NCBI RefSeq assembly: GCF_000787815.1 | Contig: NZ_BBPO01000004.1 | Coordinates: 118,815-164,026, forward strand | Direction: 5' to 3' | Length of the DNA stretch: 45,212 nucleotides | Origin: Streptacidiphilus neutrinimicus | Lineage (GTDB): Bacteria; Actinomycetota; Actinomycetes; Streptomycetales; Streptomycetaceae | Shown here: one piece after another, positions 15,457 to 23,593 of the stretch | Numbering within the stretch: position 1 is the first letter of the stretch | Layout of the letters: each line of letters begins with the position of its first letter | Made by a program: the position numbers and the translations under genes | Notes under the pieces: model-generated | Database searches by the model: none | The model's input: only the letters and a program-made list of their open reading frames with translations | Told to the model about the DNA's origin: nothing

Positions 15457-16533
15457 ATGTCGGATGCGCAGACTTCCACCGCCACGGCGGACATCGGGGC
15501 CCAAGAAGAGGCCCCGATCCACATCCTCTGGATCAACGCAGGACTGAGCTGCGACGGCGACTCGGTCGCCCTCACGGCTGCGACGCAGCCGAGCATCGAG
15601 GAGATCGCGCTGAGCGCGCTCCCCGGACTGCCGAAGATCGCCGTGCACTGGCCGCTGATCGACTTCGAGTGCGGTCCGGTGCAGGGCGCGGACAACTTCG
15701 TCGAGTGGTTCTTCAAGGCCGATCGCGGCGAACTCGAGCCGTTCGTGCTGGTGATCGAGGGGTCGATCCCCAACGAGTCCATCAAGCGCGAGGGTTACTG
15801 GTGCGGCTTCGGCGACGACCCGGCCACCGGTCAGCCCATCACCACCAGCGAGTGGCTGGACCGGCTCGCCCCCAAGGCGCTGGCAGTCGTGGCCATCGGC
15901 ACCTGTGCCACCTACGGCGGCATCCACGCCATGGAGGGCAACCCCACCGGCGCCATGGGCGTGCCGGACTACCTGGGCTGGGACTGGAAGTCCAAGGCCG
16001 GGATCCCCATCGTCTGCGTGCCCGGCTGCCCGATCCAGCCGGACAACTTCGCCGAGACCCTGACCTACCTGCTCTACCAGGCCACCGGCCAGGCGCCGAT
16101 GATCCCGCTGGACGACAAGCTGCGGCCCACCTGGCTGTTCGGCGCCACCGTGCACGAGGGCTGCGACCGGGCCGGCTACTACGAGCAGGGTGAGTTCGCC
16201 ACCACCTACGACTCGCCCAAGTGCTTGGTCAAGCTGGGCTGCTGGGGCCCGGTGGTGCACTGCAACGTGCCCAAGCGCGGCTGGATGGACGGCATCGGCG
16301 GCTGCCCGAACGTCGGCGGCATCTGCATCGCCTGCACCATGCCGGGCTTCCCGGACAAGTTCATGCCGTTCATGGACGAGCCCCCCGGAGGCAAGATCTC
16401 CTCGGCCGCCAGCGGCGTCTACGGCGCGGCCATCCGCAGGCTGCGCGGCGTGACCATGAAGACGGTCGACCAGGAGCCCAAGTGGCGTCACCGGGGCGAC
16501 AAGCTGACGACCGGATACCGCAAGCCCTGGTAG
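15457..16533 (+). CDS. hhyS: [NiFe]-hydrogenase group 1h small subunit
   Basis: 358 residues. It carries the Fe-S relay. The proximal-cluster motif reads NAGLSCDGDSVAL: Cys32 is followed by Asp35 where standard enzymes have the second Cys. Further ligands lie in AIGTCATYGG and VPGCPIQPDN. The medial/distal set lies in HEGCDRAGYY, SPKCLVKLGCWGPVVHCNVP and GGCPNVGGICIACTMPGF. The Asp ligand is known in the actinobacterial-type hydrogenase (AH) of Ralstonia. There is no Tat signal and no C-terminal anchor, as in that group, so the enzyme faces the cytoplasm. TTTGGAGG precedes the ATG; an in-frame TTG four codons upstream was rejected because it overlaps that site. Confidence 0.95.
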   Translation: MSDAQTSTATADIGAQEEAPIHILWINAGLSCDGDSVALTAATQPSIEEIALSALPGLPKIAVHWPLIDFECGPVQGADNFVEWFFKADRGELEPFVLVIEGSIPNESIKREGYWCGFGDDPATGQPITTSEWLDRLAPKALAVVAIGTCATYGGIHAMEGNPTGAMGVPDYLGWDWKSKAGIPIVCVPGCPIQPDNFAETLTYLLYQATGQAPMIPLDDKLRPTWLFGATVHEGCDRAGYYEQGEFATTYDSPKCLVKLGCWGPVVHCNVPKRGWMDGIGGCPNVGGICIACTMPGFPDKFMPFMDEPPGGKISSAASGVYGAAIRRLRGVTMKTVDQEPKWRHRGDKLTTGYRKPW

Positions 16534-16605
16534 TCGGCGCGCCCGGCCAGAGCTGAGACAGCTGACAAACGTCATCGAATCGACGAGGAAAGAGCGCAGA
16601 CCACT

Positions 16606-18366
16606 ATGGCGGCAGACGGCTTGCTGGAGATGTCCTGGGACCCGATCACCCGGATCGTGGGCAGTCTGGGCATCCACACGAAGATCGACTTCAAGCAGAA
16701 GCGGGTCGCCGAGTGCTACAGCACCTCGTCGGTCTTCCGCGGCTACAGCGTCTTCATGCGCGGCAAGGACCCGCGTGACGCGCACTTCATCACCAGCCGC
16801 ATCTGCGGCATCTGCGGTGACAACCACGCCACGTGCTCGGTGTACGCGCAGAACATGGCCTACGGCGTGAAGCCGCCGCACCTGGGCGAGTGGCTGATCA
16901 ACCTCGGCGAGTCCGCGGAGTACATGTTCGACCACAACATCTTCCAGGAGAACCTGGTCGGGGTCGACTACTGCGAGAAGATGGTCAAGGAGACCAACCC
17001 CGGCGTGCTGGAGCTGGCCGAGCGCACCGAGGCCCCGCACGCGGCCGAGCACGGCTACCGCACCATCGCCGACATCATGCGCTCGCTCAACCCGCTGGAG
17101 GGCGAGTTCTACCGCGAGGCGCTCCAGGTCTCGCGCTACACCCGCGAGATGTTCTGCCTCATGGAGGGACGCCACGTGCACCCCTCCACCCTCTACCCGG
17201 GCGGTGTCGGCACGGTCGCCTCGGTGCAGCTGATCACCGACTACCTCAGCCGGCTGATGCGCTACGTCGAGTTCATGAAGCGCGTCGTGCCGCTCCACGA
17301 CGACCTGTTCGACTTCTTCTACGAGGCCCTGCCGGGCTACGAGGAGGTCGGCCGCCGCCGCGTGCTGCTGGGCTGCTGGGGCGCGCTGAACGACCCGGCC
17401 TACTGCGACTTCACCTACCGCAACATGACGGACTGGGGACGGCGCATGTTCGTCACCCCGGGCGTCGTGGTCGACGGCAAGCTGGTCACCAACGACCTGA
17501 CCCGGATCAACCTCGGCATCCGGATCCTGCTCGGCAGCTCCTACTACCAGGACTGGGAGGGCCAGGAGCAGTTCGTCACCCACGACCCGCTCGGCAACCC
17601 GGTCGACCCGCGCCACCCGTGGAACCAGCACACCATCCCGGCGCCGCAGAAGCGCAACTTCGACGACAAGTACAGCTGGGTCATGTCCCCGCGCTGGTTC
17701 GACGGCACCGACCACCTGGCGCTGGACACCGGCGGCGGCCCCATCGCCCGGCTGTGGTCCACCGCGCTCTCCGGCCTGGTCGACATCGGCTACGTCAAGG
17801 CCACCGGCCACAGCGTGATCATCAACCTGCCCAAGTCGCTCACCAAGCCGGAGACCACCTTCGAGTGGAAGATCCCGCAGTGGAGCAACGCGCTGGAGCG
17901 CAACCGGGCCCGCACCTACTTCCAGGCCTACGCGGCCGGCGTCGCCCTGCACAGCGCCGAGCAGGCGCTCAAGGAGATCCGCGCCGGACGCACCCAGACC
18001 TGGGAGAAGTTCGAGGTTCCGGACGAGTCCATCGGCTGCGGCTTCACCGAGGCCGTGCGCGGCGTGCTCTCGCACCACATGGTGATCCGCGACGGCAAGA
18101 TCGCCAACTACCACCCCTACCCGCCGACGCCGTGGAACGCCTCCGTGCGCGACAGCTACGGCACGCCCGGCCCCTACGAGGACGCGGTGCAGAACACGCC
18201 CATCTTCGAGGAGAACCCGCCGGACAACTTCAAGGGCATCGACATCATGCGCGCCGTGCGCAGCTTCGACCCCTGCCTGCCCTGCGGCGTCCACATGTAC
18301 GTGGGCAACGGCAAGACGGTGGAGAAGATGCACGTCCCGACCGGCCTGAGCGGTCTGGCCGGATGA
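16606..18366 (+). CDS. hhyL: [NiFe]-hydrogenase group 1h large subunit
   Basis: 586 residues with the NiFe site. L1 is SRICGICGDNHATCS (Cys67, Cys70) and L2 is FDPCLPCGVHMYVG (Cys557, Cys560, His563). A 23-residue C-terminal extension after His563 is presumably removed by the protease encoded downstream. The L0 motif reads DPITRIVGSLG; the Glu of the usual RxEGH is Val18 here. The sequence is close to the high-affinity H2 uptake enzymes of Streptomyces and Mycobacterium (HhyL/HucL), which oxidize atmospheric H2 and feed electrons to the quinone pool. The 72-base gap from the small-subunit gene has a GAGGAAAG site rather far from the ATG. Confidence 0.96.
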   Translation: MAADGLLEMSWDPITRIVGSLGIHTKIDFKQKRVAECYSTSSVFRGYSVFMRGKDPRDAHFITSRICGICGDNHATCSVYAQNMAYGVKPPHLGEWLINLGESAEYMFDHNIFQENLVGVDYCEKMVKETNPGVLELAERTEAPHAAEHGYRTIADIMRSLNPLEGEFYREALQVSRYTREMFCLMEGRHVHPSTLYPGGVGTVASVQLITDYLSRLMRYVEFMKRVVPLHDDLFDFFYEALPGYEEVGRRRVLLGCWGALNDPAYCDFTYRNMTDWGRRMFVTPGVVVDGKLVTNDLTRINLGIRILLGSSYYQDWEGQEQFVTHDPLGNPVDPRHPWNQHTIPAPQKRNFDDKYSWVMSPRWFDGTDHLALDTGGGPIARLWSTALSGLVDIGYVKATGHSVIINLPKSLTKPETTFEWKIPQWSNALERNRARTYFQAYAAGVALHSAEQALKEIRAGRTQTWEKFEVPDESIGCGFTEAVRGVLSHHMVIRDGKIANYHPYPPTPWNASVRDSYGTPGPYEDAVQNTPIFEENPPDNFKGIDIMRAVRSFDPCLPCGVHMYVGNGKTVEKMHVPTGLSGLAG

Positions 18367-18920
18367 CGGGCGCGCTCGACACCAAGGCGCCGAACGCCCA
18401 GCAGACCGCGGCCCGCGTCGAGGAGCTGCTGGACCGGCTCGCGGCGCAGGATCCGGCGTCCGCCGCCGCGGCGGAGGAGCTCGTGCGCGCCTTGATGGAG
18501 TTCTACGGCGCGGGCCTGGCCCGCGTCGTGGGGCTGCTGTCCGGGCGCTCCGGCTCGCCGCTGACCGCGCTGTTGGACGACGAGGTCACCGCCGGGCTGC
18601 TGGTCCTGCACGACCTGCACCCCGACGACCTGGCCGCCCGCGTCGGCCGCGCGCTGCGCTCGGCCGGGGCCGGCTCGCTGGACGTGGTCGAGCTGGACGA
18701 GGAGCAGGGCCGCTTGACGCTGCGTGAGGCCGAGGACGGCGGCCACGGCTGCGGCTGCCCGAGCACCAACACCGCGCTGCGCGAGCGGATCGAGGCGTCG
18801 CTGTCCTGCTTCGCGCCGGAGGTCACCTCCGTCGAGATCGCCGCCGAGCAGCCGGCGCGCCGCGAGCCGACGCTGCTGCAGATCGGCCGACGGCCCGCGG
18901 TCCCCTCGGAGGCCCGATGA
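18363..18920 (+). CDS. NifU-like C-terminal-domain protein of hydrogenase cluster
   Basis: 185 residues, ATGA-coupled to the large subunit gene. The N-terminal ~100 residues are helical and Ala-rich. The C-terminal ~80 contain the NifU-type pattern GHGCGCPSTNTALRERIEAS followed by LSCFAPEVTSVEI (C-x-C-P-S-T, then A-P-E-V). NifU C-terminal domains carry or transfer Fe-S clusters. Homologues occur next to group 1h structural genes, so a role in loading the small subunit's clusters is likely. The Cys pair is C-G-C rather than the usual C-x-x-C. Confidence 0.85.
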   Translation: MTGALDTKAPNAQQTAARVEELLDRLAAQDPASAAAAEELVRALMEFYGAGLARVVGLLSGRSGSPLTALLDDEVTAGLLVLHDLHPDDLAARVGRALRSAGAGSLDVVELDEEQGRLTLREAEDGGHGCGCPSTNTALRERIEASLSCFAPEVTSVEIAAEQPARREPTLLQIGRRPAVPSEAR

Positions 18921-19576
18921 GCGCGGGCCACCCGCCGGCTCCCGTCACCGCACGCGGCGGGCTGCGGCGCTTCACCGCGCCGCGCCCGCCCGCCGTCGAG
19001 CGGTGCGAGCTGTGCGCGACGCCGGTCGCCCCCGAGCACCGGCACCTGGTGGACGTCGAACGGCGCGCCCTGGCCTGTGCCTGCCCGCCCTGCGCCGCCC
19101 TGTTCGACCGCGACGGCGCCGGCGGCGTCCACTACCGCGCCGTGCCGCGCCGCTACCTGCACGACCCCGCCTCCCCGCTGACCGAGGACGCCTGGGCGAT
19201 GCTGCGCATCCCCATCGGCGTCGCGTTCCTGCTGCGCAACTCGGTCCTCGGGCAGGTCGTCGCCTGCTTCCCCGGTCCCGCCGGGGTGACCGAGAGCGAG
19301 ATCGAACCGGCCGTCTGGGAGCGCTTCACCGACGCGACCCCGCTCGCGGCCGAACTCCTCCCCGACGTCGAGGTGCTGCTCGTGCGCCGCACGGACGGAC
19401 ACCGCGACTGCCACCTGGTCCCCGTCGACGCGGCCTACGAACTCGTCGGCCGGATGCGGATGTTCTGGCAGGGCTTCGACGGCGGCGCCGAGGCCCACGC
19501 CGAACTCGACACGTTCTTCGCCGACGTGGCCCGCCGGTCCCGTCCGCTCAGGCGCACGGCGGAGGCGGACCGGTGA
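18917..19576 (+). CDS. Hydrogenase-associated DUF5947-like protein
   Basis: 219 residues, ATGA-coupled to the NifU-like gene. A possible metal site near the N-terminus combines VERCELCATPVAPEHRHLVD with ACACPPCAALFDRDGA: CxxC plus CxCxxC and a His pair. The middle (LTEDAWAMLRIPIGVAFLLR) and the end (AYELVGRMRMFWQGFDGGAE) are characteristic of the family seen in group 1h hydrogenase clusters, which I recall as DUF5947. It may be an Fe-S or zinc protein in assembly or electron transfer; this is inference. Confidence 0.75.
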   Translation: MSAGHPPAPVTARGGLRRFTAPRPPAVERCELCATPVAPEHRHLVDVERRALACACPPCAALFDRDGAGGVHYRAVPRRYLHDPASPLTEDAWAMLRIPIGVAFLLRNSVLGQVVACFPGPAGVTESEIEPAVWERFTDATPLAAELLPDVEVLLVRRTDGHRDCHLVPVDAAYELVGRMRMFWQGFDGGAEAHAELDTFFADVARRSRPLRRTAEADR

Positions 19577-20256
19577 GCGGCGGCCTGGACTTCGCCTGCG
19601 TCGGCGTGCGCGCCGAGCCCTACGCGGTCGGCCCCACGCTGGTGTTCCGCGTCAGGATCACCGCGCACGGCGAGGACCGGCGCGTCCACGCGATCGCGCT
19701 GCGCTGCCAGTTCCGCGTCGAACCCGCGCAGCGCGGCTACAGCGACGCCGAGGCCGCGGGGCTCGGCGACCTGTTCGGCGAGCGGGAGCGGTGGGGCCGC
19801 AGCCTCAACCCGATGCAGTTCGCCCAGGCTTCGGTCGTCGTCCCCGGGTTCGACGGCAGCACCGAGGTCGACCTGCCGGTCCCGTGCAGCTACGACACCG
19901 ACCTCGCCGCCACCCGGTACTGCGAGGCGCTGGCCGGTGGCGAGGTGCCGCTGCTGCTGCTCTTCTCCGGCACGGCCTTCCGCGGCCCCGGCGGCTTCCA
20001 GGTCGAGCCGGTGCCCTGGAACAAGGAGGCCGTCTGCCGGATGCCGGTGGCCGTGTGGCGGGAGATGATGGACCAGCACTTCCCCGGCTGCGGCTGGCTC
20101 CGCCTGCCCCGCGACGTGCTGGACGCCCTGCGCGCCTACCGCTCCCGCCATGCGCTCCCGTCCTGGGAGGCCGCCGTGGAGCAGCTGCTCGCGAGGGCCG
20201 GCGAGGACGGCCCCACGGATGCCCGCGTGCTGACCTCCGAGGGGAGCCCCAGGTGA
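19573..20256 (+). CDS. Hydrogenase-associated DUF6084-like protein
   Basis: 227 residues, starting at GTG within GTGA, coupled to the previous gene. It begins VSGGLDFACVGVRAEPYAVG and looks all-beta, with alternating hydrophobics (PTLVFRVRITAHGED, VHAIALRCQFRVEP). A later segment, PLLLLFSGTAFRGPGGFQVE, precedes a Trp-rich stretch (WNKEAVCRMPVAVWREMMDQ). I recall the family as DUF6084, found with actinobacterial hydrogenases. There are no catalytic motifs. A scaffold or assembly factor is possible; function is unknown. Confidence 0.72.
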   Translation: MSGGLDFACVGVRAEPYAVGPTLVFRVRITAHGEDRRVHAIALRCQFRVEPAQRGYSDAEAAGLGDLFGERERWGRSLNPMQFAQASVVVPGFDGSTEVDLPVPCSYDTDLAATRYCEALAGGEVPLLLLFSGTAFRGPGGFQVEPVPWNKEAVCRMPVAVWREMMDQHFPGCGWLRLPRDVLDALRAYRSRHALPSWEAAVEQLLARAGEDGPTDARVLTSEGSPR

Positions 20257-21683
20257 CCACCACGGCCGCCCGCCCGTGCTTCGACACCGCCCGCGAGGCC
20301 GCCGACGCGGTGCTCTACGAGGGCTACGTGCTCTATCCCTACCGGGCCTCGTCCGCCAAGAACCGGATGCGCTGGCAGTTCGGCGTGCTGGTCCCGCCCG
20401 CCTACGGCGCGGGCGTCGGCGAGCACGCCTGGCACCGCACCGAGTGCCTGGCCGAGCCGCGCGCGGACGCCGAACTCGTCGCGCAGGTGCGGTTCCTGCA
20501 CGCGCAGCGGCGCACCGTCCAGCGGGTCGGGCCGGACCGCTCCTACCGGACGGCGGACCGCTTGGAGCTGCCCGACAAGGTGCTGGTCCCGTGGGACGAG
20601 GGCGTCGAGGAGTGCGTGGAGTTCCGGGTGCCCGTGGCCGAGCTGTGCGAGCACGGCTCCAAGCCGATGGAGTTCCCGTTCCGCCGCCCCGCCGCCGAGG
20701 AGAGGGAGGAGGTCCGCGACGAGACGGGCCGCACGGTCGGGCGGCTGGTGCGGCGCCGCGAGCGGATCGACGGCGTGCTGCGGCTGTGGGCCGTCGAACT
20801 CCCGGGCCCCTACCGGGTGGTGCGGCTGCGCGCGGTCGTCGAGAACACCGGCGAGTGGAGCCCGGGTGCCGGCCGCGCCGGAGACCGGGACGCGGCCCTG
20901 CCGCACGCGCTGCTCTCCGCCCACCTGCTGCTGGGCCTGACGGCGGGCTCGTTCGTCTCGATGACCGACCCGCCGCAGTGGGCCAAGGCTCTGGTCGCCG
21001 AGTGCCGCAACGAGCGCACCTGGCCGGTGCTGGCCGGGGTCGACGGTCGCGCGGACGTCGTGCTCTCCTCGCCGATCATCCTGGAGGACCACCCCAGGAT
21101 CGCCCCCGAGAGCTGCGGCGCGCTCTACGACTCCACCGAGATCGACGAGATCCTGGCCCTGCGCACGGCCACCCTCACCGAGCAGGAGAAGCGCGAGGCG
21201 CGCGGCACCGACGAACGCGCCGCCGCCGTGGTCGACCTCGCCGACTCGCTGCCCCCGGAGATCTGGGAGCGCCTGCACGGCGCGGTCCGCTCACTGCGCG
21301 AGGTCACCGAAGGGCCGCCGGTCCTGGTCACCCCGGGCGAGGAGCAGGCCGCGCTCGGGGACCTGATGACACCCCAACTGCCCTGGTGGGACCCGGCCGC
21401 GGACCGCAGCGTCGATCCCGGCACCGACCACGTCCTGGTCGACGGCACGCCGGTGCGGGCCGGCAGCAGGGTGCGGCTGCGGCCGGGCAAGCGGCGCAGC
21501 GACGCCCAGGACCTGTTCCTGACCGACGCGCCGGCGCTGGTGGAGGCGGTGCTGCACGACGTCGACGGGCTGGTCCACCTCGCCGTCACCCTCGACGACG
21601 ACCCGGGCGCGGACCTGCGCCGCGAACAGGGCCGGTTCCTGTACTTCCAGCCCGACGAGGTGGTTCCGGTGGAGGCGCGATGA
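20253..21683 (+). CDS. Hydrogenase-associated protein of unknown function, 476 residues
   Basis: Starts at GTG inside GTGA, coupled to the DUF6084-like gene. Near the N-terminus ADAVLYEGYVLYPYRASSAK is followed by NRMRWQFGVLVPPAYG. The middle has HALLSAHLLLGLTAGSFVSM and VVLSSPIILEDHPRIAPESC. The end has an SH3-like part (AGSRVRLRPGKRRSDAQDLF). No Cys-rich cluster site or membrane segment is seen. Homologues occur in group 1h loci of actinobacteria and are annotated hypothetical. Its place between structural genes and protease points to assembly of the complex (inference). Confidence 0.7.
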   Translation: MTTTAARPCFDTAREAADAVLYEGYVLYPYRASSAKNRMRWQFGVLVPPAYGAGVGEHAWHRTECLAEPRADAELVAQVRFLHAQRRTVQRVGPDRSYRTADRLELPDKVLVPWDEGVEECVEFRVPVAELCEHGSKPMEFPFRRPAAEEREEVRDETGRTVGRLVRRRERIDGVLRLWAVELPGPYRVVRLRAVVENTGEWSPGAGRAGDRDAALPHALLSAHLLLGLTAGSFVSMTDPPQWAKALVAECRNERTWPVLAGVDGRADVVLSSPIILEDHPRIAPESCGALYDSTEIDEILALRTATLTEQEKREARGTDERAAAVVDLADSLPPEIWERLHGAVRSLREVTEGPPVLVTPGEEQAALGDLMTPQLPWWDPAADRSVDPGTDHVLVDGTPVRAGSRVRLRPGKRRSDAQDLFLTDAPALVEAVLHDVDGLVHLAVTLDDDPGADLRREQGRFLYFQPDEVVPVEAR

Positions 21684-22195
21684 ACGGACGACAGGCCCCG
21701 CGCCGGGTGCTGGTCGCCGGGCTCGGGAACATCTTCCTGTCCGACGACGGCTTCGGCGTCGAGGCCGCCGGGCGCCTGGCCCGGCGTGAACTGCCGCCCG
21801 GGGTGGAGGTCGTGGACATCGGCGTGCGCGGCGTCCACCTCGCCTACCAGCTGCTGGACGGCTACGACACCGTCGTGCTGCTCGACGCCACCGCCCAGGG
21901 CGGCGAACCCGGGACGGTCTACCTGATCGACCACGCCGAGATCGCCGACCCCGCCGAGGCTGTGATCGACGGCCACCGGATGACGCCGGACGCGGTGCTC
22001 GCCCTGCTCGCCACGCTCAGTGTCGGCACCGGCGGGACGCGCCCGCGCCGCGTCGTCGTGGTCGGCTGCGAACCGGCCTCGCTGGAGGAGGGCATCGGGC
22101 TGAGCGCCCCCGTCGCCACGGCCCTGCACGAGGCCGTCGCCGTCGTCCTGCGCGTGCTGGCCGAGGACTCGGCGACCGCTCTGAAATCGAACTGA
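21680..22195 (+). CDS. Hydrogenase maturation protease (HyaD/HycI family)
   Basis: 171 residues, ATGA-coupled. It has the family start VLVAGLGNIFLSDDGFGVEA (Asp at the first nickel-sensing position), the second acidic site in YDTVVLLDATAQGGEPGTVY and the His in VIDGHRMTPDAVLAL. The C-terminal half contains VVVVGCEPASLEEGIGLSAP. It should cut the large-subunit precursor after His563 once nickel is in place. The order, structural genes then protease then hyp genes, supports this. Confidence 0.9.
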   Translation: MNGRQAPRRVLVAGLGNIFLSDDGFGVEAAGRLARRELPPGVEVVDIGVRGVHLAYQLLDGYDTVVLLDATAQGGEPGTVYLIDHAEIADPAEAVIDGHRMTPDAVLALLATLSVGTGGTRPRRVVVVGCEPASLEEGIGLSAPVATALHEAVAVVLRVLAEDSATALKSN

Positions 22196-22209
22196 CCGAG
22201 GAGGTGCAC

Positions 22210-22311
22210 ATGTTCAAGATTCTCTGCGGGATGACCGTTCTCGCGGCCGTCGGCATCGCGGTGGCCAACATGGAGGACATCAAGCGGTATCTGAAGATGC
22301 GCTCGATGTAG
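22210..22311 (+). CDS. 33-residue single-pass membrane peptide, DUF6893-like
   Basis: A short ATG frame with a strong GAGGAGG site, 14 bases after the protease stop. The N-terminal MFKILCGMTVLAAVGIAVAN is one membrane span, followed by a charged MEDIKRYLKMRSM tail. This is the layout of the tiny Streptomyces proteins I recall as DUF6893. It lies inside the hydrogenase operon between protease and hypA and is too short for most gene callers. It could anchor or stabilise the soluble enzyme at the membrane; this is inference. Confidence 0.75.
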   Translation: MFKILCGMTVLAAVGIAVANMEDIKRYLKMRSM

Positions 22312-22419
22312 ACGCGTCCGAACGGTGGACCTCGCGACGCCCCTGACGGCGTGGCGGGGCCACCGGCCGGAGCGGTCGCCGTGTAATCGACGGAGGAGCC
22401 GCGGCGTCAGGAGAGCGCG

Positions 22420-22830
22420 ATGCACGAGATGTCGATCGCACTGGCCGTCGTCGGCCAGGTCGAGTCGGCGGCGCGCGCGGCCGCGGGCAGTGACGAGGCC
22501 GCGGGCGGTGACGAGGCCGCGCCGACGGCCCGCAGCGTGACCCTGCGCGTCGGCGAACTCGCCGGAGTGGTCCCCGAATCGTTGCGCTTCTGCTTCGAAC
22601 TCGCCTGCGCGGACACCCTGCTGGCTGGGGCTGAGCTGCGGTGCGAGACCGTGCCGGGCCGCGCCCGGTGTACCCCCTGCGACGCCGACTGGGCCACCGG
22701 CCTGCCGCCCGACCTGTGCTGCCCGCGCTGCGGTGGCGGGGCGAGCGAGCTGACCGCCGGGCGCGAGCTGGAGATCGCCGAGGTGCGCTGGGCCGAACCG
22801 GCCCGCGTGCCCACATCGAAGGAGGACTGA
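22420..22830 (+). CDS. hypA: Hydrogenase nickel incorporation protein HypA
   Basis: 136 residues. The N-terminal MHEMSIALAVVGQVE carries the nickel-binding His2. The zinc domain is CTPCDADW (CxxC) and, after ~18 residues, CCPRCGG (CxxC). HypA passes nickel to the large subunit together with HypB. An Ala/Glu/Asp-rich insert (SDEAAGGDEAAPTA) lengthens the loop after the first helix. AGGAGAG precedes the ATG. It starts the hyp set ~110 bases after the membrane peptide. Confidence 0.92.
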   Translation: MHEMSIALAVVGQVESAARAAAGSDEAAGGDEAAPTARSVTLRVGELAGVVPESLRFCFELACADTLLAGAELRCETVPGRARCTPCDADWATGLPPDLCCPRCGGGASELTAGRELEIAEVRWAEPARVPTSKED

Positions 22831-22836
22831 CGCCCC

Positions 22837-23586
22837 GTGTGCCGTGTGACCGAGCTGCAGCAGGCCGTGCTCGCCAAGAACGACCGGAGCGCGGACGACC
22901 TGCGCGCCCGGCTCGCGGCCCGCGGCACCAACGTCGTCAACCTCCTCTCCAGCCCCGGCAGCGGCAAGACCGCGCTGCTGGAGGCGGAACTGAAGCTGGC
23001 GTGTGAGCGCGGCGTCCCCGTCGCCGCGCTCACCGCCGACCTGGCCACCGAGAACGACGCGACGCGGCTCGCCCGCTCCGGGGCCCCGGTCAAGCAGGTG
23101 CTCACCGACGGCCTGTGCCACCTGGAGGCGGACATGCTGGCCGGCCACCTGGAGGGCTGGCTGCCCGACCCGACCCGCCTGCTGTTCGTCGAGAACGTCG
23201 GCAACCTGGTCTGCCCCGCCTCCTACGACCTCGGCGAGACAGTGCGGGTCGCCCTCGCGTCGGTGACCGAGGGGGAGGACAAGCCGCTGAAGTACCCGAG
23301 CGCGTTCGGCCTCGCGCACCTGGTCGTGGTCACCAAGGCCGACCTCGCGGAGGCGGTCGAGTTCGACCGGGAGGGCTTCCTGGCGAACGTGCGGCAGGTC
23401 AATCCGGGTGTGGAGGTGGTCTTCACCTCCGCCCGGCGCGGACAGGGCGTGGGCGAGCTCCTCGACCGCGCCCTCGCCGCCCACGAGGCGGGCGGCCCCG
23501 CCCACCGCCCCGTCATGGCGAGCGCGCCGCAGGCGCTCGGCCACCATCACCACGGCTCCCAGCACGCCCACGCGCACTCCCACTGA
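22837..23586 (+). CDS. hypB: Hydrogenase maturation GTPase HypB
   Basis: 249 residues from a GTG with AAGGAGG. The G domain has the P-loop NLLSSPGSGKTALLEAEL, switch/dimer metal residues near TDGLCHLEADML, VENVGNLVCPASYDLGE and the base-recognition VVTKADL. Nickel insertion is driven by GTP hydrolysis. The last ~12 residues are His-rich (HHHHGSQHAHAHSH); in most HypB proteins such a nickel-storage tract is at the N-terminus. It is six bases downstream of hypA. Confidence 0.95.
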   Translation: MCRVTELQQAVLAKNDRSADDLRARLAARGTNVVNLLSSPGSGKTALLEAELKLACERGVPVAALTADLATENDATRLARSGAPVKQVLTDGLCHLEADMLAGHLEGWLPDPTRLLFVENVGNLVCPASYDLGETVRVALASVTEGEDKPLKYPSAFGLAHLVVVTKADLAEAVEFDREGFLANVRQVNPGVEVVFTSARRGQGVGELLDRALAAHEAGGPAHRPVMASAPQALGHHHHGSQHAHAHSH

Positions 23587-23593
23587 GGCCGCC

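Noticed and set aside
13821-16193. Plus-strand open frame of 790 codons across hypX and hhyS
   Set aside because: Out of frame with both recognised proteins and rich in Arg/Gly/Pro. It is a shadow frame.
15397-18333. Very long minus-strand open frame of 978 codons opposite the hydrogenase genes
   Set aside because: It is a GC-bias shadow of the two hydrogenase subunit genes: low-complexity Val/Gly/Arg/His composition, no family motif, and the plus strand is clearly coding.
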